Positions 6,902 to 14,660 of a stretch of 14,660 nt of DNA are shown here, in pieces. Made by a program: the position numbers and the translations under genes. The notes beneath the pieces were generated by a model. That model worked only from the letters and a program-made list of their open reading frames with translations. It had not been told where the DNA came from and did no database searches. The stretch's first letter is position 1. Every line of letters starts with the position of its first letter. This DNA is from an uncultured Persicitalea sp. GTDB taxonomy: Bacteria > Bacteroidota > Bacteroidia > Cytophagales > Spirosomataceae. The stretch spans positions 1 through 14,660 of the forward strand of contig CATMVR010000042.1 in assembly GCA_950075905.1 (NCBI GenBank), given 5' to 3'.

Positions 6902-7261
6902 GGTAAGGAAAGGCACAAAGTTTTAGAGAAAAATAGCAGGAATCAATCGTCCCGATATAGGGTAAATAAGAAATTTTATGGTTCTAAAGTACGGCATTGT
7001 CAGTTACCAATGAGAGCCAGGTAACCAAATATAACAGTTTGTTAACGTATCTAATCAGCTGGTTCTATACCTTAGAGAGAACCCTTTGCCCCTTATCTAC
7101 TTCTGTGACTTATAGTGAGCCCGATAGGCCTTTTTAGGGTCAAGAATCCAAAAAAACGGCACTTTAATCCTCAAATCAGGAATGTTTTCGGGCTTTAAAG
7201 GCAGATTTTCCTTAATTTGCCAGAACATATACCTACTCTTAACAAACATAAAAACGCTGCT
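6902..7261. promoter_or_regulatory. 360-base divergent control region between phoX-like gene and glgE
   Basis: This is the longest gap in the window and contains no convincing gene. Near the minus-strand start, AAACTTTG (6916-6923) is a 7-of-8 match to TAnnTTTG with a TTG twenty bases upstream (6944-6946), a fair phoX promoter. A perfect minus-strand TATATTTG lies much farther out (7026-7033) with no clear -33. On plus, TTAATTTG (7212-7219) is a 7-of-8 match 42 bases before glgE. The A+T-rich stretch 6950-7060 could hold regulator sites, but I see no clean operator palindrome. Confidence 0.45.
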
Positions 7262-9241
7262 ATGGCGAAGAAAACCAAGACTACTCTTTTGAAAAACCTG
7301 GATGGCCGCGTTCGTGTGGTCATTGAAAACGTTATTCCCGAAATCAACAAAGGCCGGTTTGCGGTGAAGGCTGTGCCCGGCGAAACCATACATGTAGAAG
7401 CCGATGTGTTTTGCGACGGCCACGACCACGTGGCCGCACGCCTGCAGTATAGGCATGAGTCTGAATCGACATGGTCTGAGGTAGGTATGTCGCTGATTGT
7501 CAACGATAGATACGAGGGCCGATTTACCGTAGACAAGCAGGGACATTATGTTTATACCATAGAGGGCTGGGTAGATCATATTGAAACCTGGCAGCACGAT
7601 ACAGAGTTGAAGATCAAAGACGGTCAGCGGGTACCACTGGAACTGATCATTGGTGCGCAGTATCTTGAAGGAATGCTGGATAGGGCCAGCGCCGAAGACC
7701 GGCCCAAAATAGAGGCGGCCGCCCAGATAATGCGCGACCCCAACAACCATGAGCAGGCCTGCTACCTGGCCATGAGCCAGCAAATGACAGAATGGCTCCA
7801 TCGCTACCCGGAACGTACCTTCCCGACCCGGTACATTGAACTGCCCCTGTTTGTAGACCGGGCCAAGGCCGGATTCAGCGCCTGGTACTCGATGTTTCCG
7901 CGCTCGGCCTCCCCAACACCCGGTGAGCACGGCACCTTCCGCGATCAGATCAACCTTCTGCCGCGCGTTGCCGATCTGGGCTTTGATGTGTTGTACGTTC
8001 CGCCGATTCATCCTATCGGGCATCAGTTTCGGAAAGGTAAAAACAATGTAGTCACTTCTCAGCCCGGCGAGCCTGGGGTACCCTACGCCATTGGCAGCGA
8101 GCTTGGTGGCCACGACGCCATCAATCCCGATTTGGGAACGCTCGATGATTTCAAGGCGTTGGTAGCGGCGGCCAAAGAGTACGGGATGGAAGTAGCTATG
8201 GACCTGGCCATACAGTGTTCTCCTGATCACCCCTGGGTCAAAGAGCACCCCGAATGGTTTAAGATCCGGCCAGACGGTAGCATTCAGTACGCCGAAAACC
8301 CACCCAAGAAATACCAGGATATATACCCCATCAATTTCGAAAGTGAGAATTGGGAGGAGCTGTGGCTCGAAATGCGGCGTATCCTGATGCTGTGGGCAGA
8401 ATGGGGCATACGGCTGATCCGCGTAGACAACCCGCACACCAAGGCATTTAGTTTCTGGGAGTGGGTCATTGCCGAAGTACGGCGCGAATACCCCGATATG
8501 ATATTCCTTTCCGAGGCATTTACGCGGCCCAAGGTCATGATGCAACTGGCTAAGGTGGGCTTCTCGCAGTCGTATACCTACTATACCTGGCGTACCAGCA
8601 AGTGGGAACTCGAAACCTATCTTACTGAACTGACGCAGACGGACATGAAGTACTACTTTCGTCCCAATTTCTGGCCCAACACTCACGATATCAACCCCTA
8701 CCAGTTACAGAGCGGTAATGAGGCCTTGTTTCTGGTTCGCTATTTTATGGCGGCTACGCTTTCATCCAACTACGGTATATTCGGGCCGACCTACGAATTT
8801 ATGGTGCACGAGGCGTACCCCGGCAAAGAGGAGTACCTCAACTCAGAGAAATACGAAATCAAACACTGGGACTGGCACCACGAAACCAAGCTGACCTACA
8901 TGATCCGGATCGTGAATCGGCTTCGCCGCGAAAATTCGGCCCTGCAGCAGACGAACAATCTCCGGTTTTGCACCATTGAGAATCCCAATATGATAGCCTA
9001 TATCAAGACGCATTCCAATGGCAACCGTATTTTGTGCGTAGTGAACCTGGATGGATTCAACACTCAGATTGGCTGGGTAAACGTACCCCTGGATACAATC
9101 AATAAAGTGGAGGGTGAACCTTACCGGGTACATGATCTTATTACCGGGGCTTCCTATACCTGGACCGGTTCTAGCAACTATGTAGAGCTGAACCCTACCA
9201 CGTTGCCTGTTCACCTGTTCAGGATTGAAGATATTCACTAG
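7262..9241 (+). CDS. glgE: alpha-1,4-glucan:maltose-1-phosphate maltosyltransferase
   Basis: GlgE (659 residues, GH13_3) transfers maltosyl units from alpha-maltose 1-phosphate onto the non-reducing end of a growing alpha-1,4-glucan in the cytoplasm. The N-terminal beta domain typical of GlgE begins at GRVRVVIENVIPEI (about residue 14). The catalytic barrel shows YVPPIHPIG, then LIRVDNPHTKAFSFWEW with nucleophile D389, and IFLSEAFTRP with acid/base E418. The 29-residue spacing equals that of the Streptomyces enzyme (D394/E423). SYTYYTWRTSKWEL is another GlgE hallmark, and the C-terminal beta domain ends the protein. The ATG at 7262 is chosen because the 15 codons upstream lie against the putative promoter and the MAKKTKTTLLKN start resembles relatives. 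It is the first gene of a plus-strand run but is closed off by its own terminator before the dipeptidase gene. Confidence 0.95.
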   Translation: MAKKTKTTLLKNLDGRVRVVIENVIPEINKGRFAVKAVPGETIHVEADVFCDGHDHVAARLQYRHESESTWSEVGMSLIVNDRYEGRFTVDKQGHYVYTIEGWVDHIETWQHDTELKIKDGQRVPLELIIGAQYLEGMLDRASAEDRPKIEAAAQIMRDPNNHEQACYLAMSQQMTEWLHRYPERTFPTRYIELPLFVDRAKAGFSAWYSMFPRSASPTPGEHGTFRDQINLLPRVADLGFDVLYVPPIHPIGHQFRKGKNNVVTSQPGEPGVPYAIGSELGGHDAINPDLGTLDDFKALVAAAKEYGMEVAMDLAIQCSPDHPWVKEHPEWFKIRPDGSIQYAENPPKKYQDIYPINFESENWEELWLEMRRILMLWAEWGIRLIRVDNPHTKAFSFWEWVIAEVRREYPDMIFLSEAFTRPKVMMQLAKVGFSQSYTYYTWRTSKWELETYLTELTQTDMKYYFRPNFWPNTHDINPYQLQSGNEALFLVRYFMAATLSSNYGIFGPTYEFMVHEAYPGKEEYLNSEKYEIKHWDWHHETKLTYMIRIVNRLRRENSALQQTNNLRFCTIENPNMIAYIKTHSNGNRILCVVNLDGFNTQIGWVNVPLDTINKVEGEPYRVHDLITGASYTWTGSSNYVELNPTTLPVHLFRIEDIH

Positions 9242-9268
9242 ACAGGAAGTACAGCCAATTGATTTTAC

Positions 9269-9301
9269 CGGGGCGGGTACGTCATTTCCCGCCCCGTTTT
9301 T
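9269..9301 (+). terminator. intrinsic terminator after glgE
   Basis: CGGGGCGGG (9269-9277) and CCCGCCCCG (9288-9296) form a perfect 9-bp GC stem with a 10-base loop, followed at once by TTTTT (9297-9301). It begins 28 bases after the glgE stop and is the clearest rho-independent terminator in the window. It separates glgE transcriptionally from the downstream genes unless there is read-through. Confidence 0.9.
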
Positions 9302-9399
9302 ACGAATAGTTTACCGAGTACCCTGGCCGCGCTTTCAATCACCCTCACTCCCGCAATTATCAGGATATTTCTGATCTGTGGGGGACAAAAAAAATGTAC

Positions 9400-10620
9400 A
9401 TGAAAAAAGAATTTTTACTCCTTGTAGTGGCAGTAGGCTTATCCGGGTTGAGCCTGGCGCAAACGCTTACGCAAAAGCAGAAAGAAAAAGCTGCCCGGAT
9501 TCACGAGCAGGCCCTGACCATCGACACGCACGCCGACGTGCCGATCAATATGATGAAGGAAGGTTTTGACGTGGCCGAAGAGCATTCCTACGAGCAGGAT
9601 GGTACGCAGATTGACTTTCCTCGCATGAAAAAGGGAGGAATGGACGCTATGTTTTTTGCCGTGTACCTGGGGCAGGGCAAGCGTTCCCCCGAGGCGACGG
9701 CAGAGGCGAAGCAGAAAGCACTCGCGATCTTTGATAAAATTCACACGGCCGTGCGGGAAAATCCCGACGTGGCCGGCATTGCTACCACCGCGGCGGATGC
9801 CTACCGTTTGCAGAAAGAAGGCAAGCGGGCTGTGTTTTTTGGCATGGAAAACGGCTGGCCCGTGGGTAACGATCTGGCCAACCTGAAACAATTCTACGAC
9901 CTGGGGCTGCGCTACATCACGCTGTCGCACTCGGCCAACAACGACATCTGCGACTCGTCTACTGAACCGGACGGCCCGGAGTACAACGGACTCAGTCCTT
10001 TTGGGGAAAAGGTAGTGCAGGAAATGAACCGGCTGGGTATCATGGTTGATATTTCGCACGTGTCAGACTCTACGTTTTACGACGTCATGCGCCTTACCAA
10101 AGCACCGGCTATTGCGTCGCACTCGTCGAGCCGCGCGCTCTGCGATCACCCTCGTAACATGACCGACGACATGATCAAAGCCCTGGCCCGGAACGGCGGG
10201 GTTATTCAGATCAATTTCGTGCCGGATTTTCTGCGTAAAGCGCCTTATGAGCAGGAAGTTTCAATGAAGGCCATGCGGCTGAAAATGCGGCAGGTGGAGC
10301 TTTCGGAGGAGGATAAACAAGCCCTGCGGGAAGAAATGAAGGCTATGCGCGACAAGTACGCGCAATATCTTCCTACTGTGAGCACGGCCGTTGACCACAT
10401 CGAGCATGTCATCAAGCTGGTAGGAGTAGACCACGTAGGCATCGGCATGGACCTGGACGGCGGAGGACTGGTACAGGGCTGTCGCGACGTGTCGGAGATT
10501 GGGAGTATTACCGAAGAACTGGTGCGGCGGGGATATTCTGCCAAGGATATACAAAAAATATGGGGCGGAAATATCCTGCGGGTACTTACCGAAGTGGAGA
10601 AGGCCGCCCGGAAGATATAG
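9400..10620 (+). CDS. exported membrane-dipeptidase-like M19 peptidase
   Basis: This 406-residue zinc dipeptidase of family M19 (renal dipeptidase type) should hydrolyse dipeptides, possibly including D-amino-acid dipeptides, outside the cytoplasm. A signal peptide of about 20 residues (MKKEFLLLVVAVGL, ending SLAQ) precedes the amidohydrolase-fold domain. Metal-site motifs are in place: DTHAD with H44 and D46, GMENGWP with bridging E150, DISHVSD with H220, ASHSSSRALCDHPRN with H241, and GIGMDLDGG (349-355 region) with the active-site Asp. A helical, highly charged insert near residues 288-325 is normal for the Bacteroidota members. A second ATG two codons upstream (9394) has a better-spaced purine-rich GGGGGA (9381-9386), so the start could be there; export is unaffected. 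It lies between glgE and the maltokinase gene with no obvious metabolic link. Confidence 0.92.
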   Translation: MKKEFLLLVVAVGLSGLSLAQTLTQKQKEKAARIHEQALTIDTHADVPINMMKEGFDVAEEHSYEQDGTQIDFPRMKKGGMDAMFFAVYLGQGKRSPEATAEAKQKALAIFDKIHTAVRENPDVAGIATTAADAYRLQKEGKRAVFFGMENGWPVGNDLANLKQFYDLGLRYITLSHSANNDICDSSTEPDGPEYNGLSPFGEKVVQEMNRLGIMVDISHVSDSTFYDVMRLTKAPAIASHSSSRALCDHPRNMTDDMIKALARNGGVIQINFVPDFLRKAPYEQEVSMKAMRLKMRQVELSEEDKQALREEMKAMRDKYAQYLPTVSTAVDHIEHVIKLVGVDHVGIGMDLDGGGLVQGCRDVSEIGSITEELVRRGYSAKDIQKIWGGNILRVLTEVEKAARKI

Positions 10621-10765
10621 ACTGTCTGTAAGGACATTGCGGCTATATAGCAGCCAGGAAGGCAGGTGGGGGCGGTTGCAGGAATGCTATTTGAGGAAAG
10701 CCTGGGTAATGGGCAAAGTCCTGACCCATTGCCGGGCATTAATCACGAATCAACTAAACCAAACT

Positions 10766-12277
10766 ATGTCATTGCTACGATCACATACCCCTGATTCTTT
10801 ACTGGTATCCGAAGAGCAACTGCTGGATTATCTCCAAAAGTGCCGTTGGTTTGCGGGAAAAGCCCGTCAGGTAGCTTCCTGTGGTATAAGCCATCAGATA
10901 CCCTTTGGAGAAGACGCGTTCTGGATCGTAGAGGTAGGCTATTCGGAAGGAGATACGGAGTTCTACCAGTTGCCAGTAGCCCACGTAGAAAAGCTGCCTC
11001 CCAACAGTACCGGACAGACCCTGATCAGCCAACTTGACGATGGTACTATCCTGGTGGATGCCATCTATACCGAATCCTTCCGGAAGGAGCTATACACCCG
11101 CATTTTCGAAGAGAAAACCAGTAGCCCGGAATCTGAGCTACGGTTCAGAAGAGGAAAAGGGCTACTAACGGAAGACAGCCCCGACCGGGTGTCGAGTCGG
11201 GTACTGCCGGTTGATTCCAGTAATTCGGCCCTTATTTTTGGAAATAATTACTTCTTTAAACTCTACCGCAAACTTTTTCAACTCACCAACCCGGAAGTCG
11301 AAATGGTGGAGTTTATCACCGAGAATTCTAATTTTCGCCAGATACCCGCATTCTGTGGCAGTATTACCTGGCGGCAGGCCAGCGAAACGGATATCACCCT
11401 GGGGATGATGCAGCGGAAGGTAGAAGCCAACAAAGACAACTGGAGCCTGACCGGCGACTACCTCAATGATTTCCTGTATGCCGTCCCCAACCGGGTATTT
11501 ACCATTCGGGAGGAGGTGTTTGAGCAGGTAGCGCTGCTGGGAAAACGCACCGGTGAAATGCACCTGGCGCTGTACAGTCCGCAGGCGAGCGATGCCTTCG
11601 CGCCCGAGCCCTTTACTGATGTATACCGCCGGTTTTTGCGTCAACGACTGACGCACCTGCTCGACAGCCGGTATAGTCTCCTGATCGATAAATACCTGCT
11701 GCTCGACCCTCCTACTCAGAGCCTTGCCTGGAAGTTTATGGAATCCAAAGAGCTGATCGACGAGTTTTCCAACGAGCTGCTCAATCAACCCCTCGATTCG
11801 CTGCGCATTCGTATACACGGCGACTACCACCTGGGGCAGGTACTCAGCGCCGACAACGATTTTATCCTCATAGATTTTGAAGGAGAGCCGGAGGCCAGTA
11901 TTCAGGATCGAAAAATAAAACACTCCCCGCTGAAAGACGTAGCCGGGATGGTCAGAAGCTACCACTACGCGGTGTCATCCAAGGTTTTTAACAGCGTTGA
12001 GACCCAAAACATCAGTCCCGAAAAACTTCTGAAAGTAACCGACCGCTGGTACAAGCTCATGAAAGATACCTACGTGGATGCGTATATGGATGCTATTGGC
12101 TGGCCCCATCCTTTGTTTAAAGATCAGAATGAAATAAACGCGCTGATGCTCTACTACCTGCTGGAAAAGGCGGTGTACGAGTTGGGCTACGAACTAAGTT
12201 ACCGCCCCGATTGGGTCAAAATTCCCCTGAAAGGAATTGTGGATGTGATTCAGGAAGTAGAAAAATTGCACGGATAG
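10766..12277 (+). CDS. maltokinase-like protein (aminoglycoside-phosphotransferase fold)
   Basis: This 503-residue protein matches the maltokinase (Mak/Pep2) family, which uses ATP to make maltose 1-phosphate, the GlgE substrate. The N-terminal cap domain carries the family signature LQKCRWFAGKAR (near residues 23-34). The kinase part shows the conserved HGDYHLGQV catalytic loop (H351, D353) and LIDFEGEPEA with the metal-binding D370. It is somewhat longer than the ~455-residue mycobacterial enzyme and is not fused to trehalose synthase, unlike many homologues. The ATG at 10766 is chosen; the frame stays open back to 10499, but that part overlaps the dipeptidase gene and encodes nothing family-like. 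It is followed 82 bases later by glgB, with a separate promoter in between. Sugar specificity (maltose) is inferred from family and from the glgE/glgB context. Confidence 0.88.
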   Translation: MSLLRSHTPDSLLVSEEQLLDYLQKCRWFAGKARQVASCGISHQIPFGEDAFWIVEVGYSEGDTEFYQLPVAHVEKLPPNSTGQTLISQLDDGTILVDAIYTESFRKELYTRIFEEKTSSPESELRFRRGKGLLTEDSPDRVSSRVLPVDSSNSALIFGNNYFFKLYRKLFQLTNPEVEMVEFITENSNFRQIPAFCGSITWRQASETDITLGMMQRKVEANKDNWSLTGDYLNDFLYAVPNRVFTIREEVFEQVALLGKRTGEMHLALYSPQASDAFAPEPFTDVYRRFLRQRLTHLLDSRYSLLIDKYLLLDPPTQSLAWKFMESKELIDEFSNELLNQPLDSLRIRIHGDYHLGQVLSADNDFILIDFEGEPEASIQDRKIKHSPLKDVAGMVRSYHYAVSSKVFNSVETQNISPEKLLKVTDRWYKLMKDTYVDAYMDAIGWPHPLFKDQNEINALMLYYLLEKAVYELGYELSYRPDWVKIPLKGIVDVIQEVEKLHG

Positions 12278-12288
12278 ATGTTCCTAAA

Positions 12289-12319
12289 TTGGTCTTGGAT
12301 TAAAAAGATGATTACTTTG
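12289..12319 (+). promoter_or_regulatory. promoter of glgB
   Basis: A TTG at 12289-12291 lies 20 bases upstream of TTACTTTG at 12312-12319, matching the Bacteroidota pattern TTG-N17-23-TAnnTTTG with one mismatch. The predicted start is near 12325, leaving a leader of about 35 bases. This suggests that glgB can be transcribed on its own as well as with the kinase gene. Confidence 0.55.
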
Positions 12320-12359
12320 GTAATTGATTAAGTACAACTTGTTATTATAAGTATACAAT

Positions 12360-14363
12360 ATGGCTAAGAAAACTTCGAAGAAAGATACAGAAACGAAAAC
12401 AGAAACTCCGGTAAAAAAGGCGAAGACCCCTACTGCTCCGGACGAGTCCACTACTTTAAACCCGGTCGAAAGTGTCAGTCGCTTTTCCGAATTTGACATA
12501 TTCCTGTTCAAGGAAGGAAAGCACTTCAAGCTTTACGATAAGCTGGGCTCCCACGTAATGGAATACAAGGGCGTAGTAGGTACTTACTTTGCCGTATGGG
12601 CTCCTAACGCGCATTCGGTTTCCGTGATGGGTAATTTCAACGGCTGGAACCGAGAGGGGCATCCACTGATGCCTCGCTGGGACGGCTCCGGCATCTGGGA
12701 AGGCTGGATTCCCAACATTGGCCGGGGAGAGGTATACAAGTACTTCATCCGCTCTACCAACGGGCAGCATCTCGAAAAATCTGACCCGTTTGCCTTTTGG
12801 TGCGAAATCGGCCCCAAAACAGCCTCCATCGTGTGGGATACCTGGTATGAGTGGAGTGACACCCAATGGATGGAAGACCGCAAGGAAAAGAACAAGCTCA
12901 ACGCGCCCATTTCGGTCTACGAAATGCATCTGGCTTCGTGGCGCCGCGATCCGTCCGAACCGGAGCGCATTCTGACCTACCACGAAATTGCCGATGCGCT
13001 GATCCCCTATCTGAAAGAGATGGGCTTTACGCACGTGGAGTTTATGCCCGTTATGGAGCATCCCTACTCCCCTTCGTGGGGGTATCAAATTACGGGGTAT
13101 TTTTCCGTAGCGGCCCGGATGGGTACTCCTCAGGAGCTTATGTACCTGATCGATCAGCTGCATGCGGCGGGTATCGGGGTGTATATGGACTGGGTGCCTT
13201 CGCACTTTCCCGGCGATGCCCACGGCCTCTTCCGGTTTGATGGTTCGGCGCTGTACGAGCACGAAGACCCCCGCAAAGGGTACCATCCCGACTGGAAAAG
13301 CTATATTTTCAACTATGGTCGTAATGAAGTCCGCTCGTTTCTGATCAGCAACGCGCTATTCTGGCTCGACCGCTACCATGCCGACGGCCTGCGGGTAGAC
13401 GCCGTGGCGTCTATGCTCTACCTGGATTATTCCCGTAAGCACGGCGAGTGGATTCCCAATGAGTTTGGCGGGCGAGAAAACCTGGAAGCGATTTCCCTGC
13501 TGCGCGAAATGAACGAGGCCGCCTACAAGGCATTCCCCGACGTGCAGACCATCGCCGAAGAGTCAACGGCCTTCCCGGGCGTGTCCCGTCCGGTATTTGT
13601 GGGGGGGCTTGGCTTTGGCATGAAGTGGATGATGGGCTGGATGAACGACACCCTCAAATACTTCGAAAAAGATCCGTCGTTCCGGAAGTGGCATCAGGAT
13701 CAGTTGACATTCAGTCTGGTGTATGCTTTCTCTGAAAACTTCATGCTGCCGTTTTCGCATGATGAGGTAGTATACGGTAAGGGCTCCATGATCAACAAAA
13801 TGCCCGGCGACGAATGGCAGCGGGCCGCCAATCTGCGCCTGCTGTATGGGTATATGTTTACACACCCCGGCACAAAGCTGATCTTTATGGGCAGTGAATT
13901 TGGCCAAACCTCCGAATGGAACTTTGAGAAAAGCCTTGACTGGCACCTGCTCGAACAAACCACCCATAGTGGTATTCAGAACTGCGTAAAAGCCCTCAAT
14001 GAGCTCTATAAGTCAGAACCGGCCTTGTACGAGCATAGCTTCTCCCCCGAGGGCTTTGAATGGATCGACACGCAGGATCGGGAGAATTCGGTAGTCATAT
14101 ATGCCCGTAAGGGGCTTAAACCCGACAATAGCCTAGTCGTCATTCTCAATCTCACGCCCATTCCCCGCAGTGGCTATCGGGTAGGGGTACTGTCGGATGG
14201 CAGCTGGGCAGAAGTCTTCAACAGCGATAGCGAGCAGTTTGGCGGTAGCGGCAAGATCAACGCCGAAGCCGTTTTGAGCGACAATAAGCAATGGCACGGC
14301 CGGCCTCAATCGGTGCAACTGGATCTGCCTCCGCTTGGCGTAGTGATCCTCAAAAAAGTATAA
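12360..14363 (+). CDS. glgB: 1,4-alpha-glucan branching enzyme
   Basis: GlgB (667 residues, GH13) cuts alpha-1,4 chains and rejoins them as alpha-1,6 branches, completing glycogen-like glucan synthesis in the cytoplasm. After a Lys/Thr-rich tail (residues 1-35) comes a CBM48 domain (YFAVWAPNAHSVSVMGNFNGW region, from about residue 76). The barrel carries DGLRVDAVASM with nucleophile D347, TIAEEST with E400, and PFSHDEVVYGKGS with H467-D468. The spacings 53 and 121 from D347 equal those of E. coli GlgB (D405, E458, D526), which strongly supports a branching enzyme over other GH13 members. A C-terminal beta domain closes the protein. The first ATG of the frame, 12360, is preceded by a promoter and no SD site. 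A terminator follows the stop. Confidence 0.96.
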   Translation: MAKKTSKKDTETKTETPVKKAKTPTAPDESTTLNPVESVSRFSEFDIFLFKEGKHFKLYDKLGSHVMEYKGVVGTYFAVWAPNAHSVSVMGNFNGWNREGHPLMPRWDGSGIWEGWIPNIGRGEVYKYFIRSTNGQHLEKSDPFAFWCEIGPKTASIVWDTWYEWSDTQWMEDRKEKNKLNAPISVYEMHLASWRRDPSEPERILTYHEIADALIPYLKEMGFTHVEFMPVMEHPYSPSWGYQITGYFSVAARMGTPQELMYLIDQLHAAGIGVYMDWVPSHFPGDAHGLFRFDGSALYEHEDPRKGYHPDWKSYIFNYGRNEVRSFLISNALFWLDRYHADGLRVDAVASMLYLDYSRKHGEWIPNEFGGRENLEAISLLREMNEAAYKAFPDVQTIAEESTAFPGVSRPVFVGGLGFGMKWMMGWMNDTLKYFEKDPSFRKWHQDQLTFSLVYAFSENFMLPFSHDEVVYGKGSMINKMPGDEWQRAANLRLLYGYMFTHPGTKLIFMGSEFGQTSEWNFEKSLDWHLLEQTTHSGIQNCVKALNELYKSEPALYEHSFSPEGFEWIDTQDRENSVVIYARKGLKPDNSLVVILNLTPIPRSGYRVGVLSDGSWAEVFNSDSEQFGGSGKINAEAVLSDNKQWHGRPQSVQLDLPPLGVVILKKV

Positions 14364-14373
14364 ATAAAGAAGA

Positions 14374-14407
14374 GAAGGCTGGTTGTCAAATACCGGCCTT
14401 CTTTTTT
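14374..14407 (+). terminator. intrinsic terminator after glgB
   Basis: GAAGGCTGGT (14374-14383) pairs with ACCGGCCTTC (14392-14401) in a 10-bp stem with one G-T pair and an 8-base loop, followed by TTTTTT (14402-14407). It starts 10 bases after the glgB stop and ends the glucan gene run. Confidence 0.9.
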
Positions 14408-14419
14408 GGCGCTTTTTCC

Positions 14420-14427
14420 TACCTTTG
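14420..14427 (+). promoter_or_regulatory. Bacteroidota -7 promoter box of the last gene
   Basis: TACCTTTG is an exact TAnnTTTG match, identical to the cca box, 29 bases before the ATG at 14457. The -33 position would fall in the T-rich tail of the glgB terminator, where no exact TTTG is correctly spaced. Confidence 0.6.
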
Positions 14428-14456
14428 CGCTGCTTTACAGATTCCATAAGATTGTC

Positions 14457-14660
14457 ATGAAAAAAGTACTATTTGCCGTACTGATGCTTTTCATCAGTAC
14501 ACTATGGGCCAACGCCCAGCGGATTTCACGCGTGGAGTCCGGGCTGGATGTGGGCGCCAGCTTTGGTGAGGGGCAGTGGGCCCCTTCCTTTCTTTACTAC
14601 CAGGCCCTGCACCCGGCCAAGGCTCCGTGGCTGGAAATAAATGGTGGTTTCAGGGTTTGG
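14457..14660 (+). CDS. exported protein, 5' part only (possible outer-membrane beta-barrel)
   Basis: The first 68 codons of a gene that runs off the window. The product starts with a clear signal peptide: MKKVLFAVLMLFISTLW, with a likely cut after ANA at residue 20, just before QRISRV. The mature start reads SGLDVGASFGEGQWAPSFLYYQ and continues with LEINGGFRVW. Short alternating polar/aromatic stretches with glycine and a small-molecule-like LYYQ segment are in the style of Bacteroidota outer-membrane beta-barrel proteins. That class is only a guess from 48 mature residues. It has its own promoter box and is separated from glgB by a terminator, so no role in glucan metabolism should be assumed. 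Confidence 0.75.
   Translation, partial: MKKVLFAVLMLFISTLWANAQRISRVESGLDVGASFGEGQWAPSFLYYQALHPAKAPWLEINGGFRVW

Noticed and set aside
7097..8686. A 529-codon open frame on the minus strand opposite glgE
   Set aside because: Its codons lie exactly base-on-base over glgE codons, so a stop needs TTA, CTA or TCA in glgE, codons that gene hardly uses. The predicted protein has no family look, and glgE has all its catalytic motifs. The frame is a by-product of codon use.
9359..9375. Small hairpin ATCAG...CTGAT just before the dipeptidase gene
   Set aside because: Five base pairs plus one wobble is too weak to claim a riboswitch or attenuator.
10642..10651. Perfect palindrome GCTATATAGC upstream of the maltokinase gene
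   Set aside because: Only 10 bases, A+T-rich centre, directly after the dipeptidase stop; easily a chance occurrence, with no second copy to suggest an operator. The nearby AATGGG/CCCATT pair (10708-10730) is equally weak.
10499..10765. In-frame upstream extension of the maltokinase gene
   Set aside because: It overlaps the end of the dipeptidase gene, and its translation is Arg/Gly/Tyr-rich with no similarity to the kinase cap or to trehalose synthase. The family-like sequence starts at the ATG at 10766.
1..14660. Searched by eye for CRISPR arrays, tRNA genes, insertion-sequence ends and direct repeats
   Set aside because: No regularly spaced repeats, no cloverleaf sequence with CCA end, no transposase reading frame and no target-site duplication were seen.

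Overview
The window looks like the chromosome of a Bacteroidota member, most likely of the Cytophagales (Dyadobacter/Spirosoma/Runella-like). The evidence is a set of Bacteroidota-style -7 promoter boxes (TAnnTTTG type: TACCTTTG before 1686 and 14457, near-matches before 4729, 7262 and 12360), little use of Shine-Dalgarno sites, a DUF2851 protein, and a GH140/DUF4038 secreted hydrolase. The genus is an inference from protein style and was not tested by search. I see no insertion sequence, CRISPR array, tRNA, rRNA or phage gene.

Layout. Positions 1-164 hold an edge fragment and a short perfect hairpin. A secreted apiosidase-like glycoside hydrolase is on the minus strand (165-1568). Divergent from it, tRNA nucleotidyltransferase (cca) and a two-helix small membrane protein run on plus (1686-3343). 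A DUF2851 gene converges on them (3340-4620, minus), its stop interlocked with the small gene's stop. A GT51 peptidoglycan transglycosylase (mtgA, 4729-5415, plus) converges on a Tat-exported PhoX/DUF839 protein (5492-6901, minus) across a strong hairpin. After a 360-base divergent control region, everything is on plus: glgE (7262-9241), a clear terminator, an exported M19 dipeptidase (9400-10620), a maltokinase-like gene (10766-12277), glgB (12360-14363), a terminator, and the start of an exported protein that leaves the window at 14660.

The functional core is the GlgE route to alpha-glucan: a maltokinase makes maltose 1-phosphate, GlgE transfers maltosyl units onto a growing chain, and GlgB adds the alpha-1,6 branches. 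Trehalose synthase (TreS), the usual source of maltose, is absent from the window. The place between glgE and the kinase is occupied by an unrelated dipeptidase. The other genes are housekeeping (tRNA CCA end, cell wall) or exported hydrolases.

I found no clearly new multi-gene system. The observations most worth checking are the DUF2851 protein, which has exactly four cysteines in a 1+3 arrangement plus a conserved-looking acidic/His/Lys N-terminal block suggesting a metal-binding enzyme; the TreS-less GlgE cluster; a REP-like hairpin at 137-153; and a probably leaderless cca transcript.
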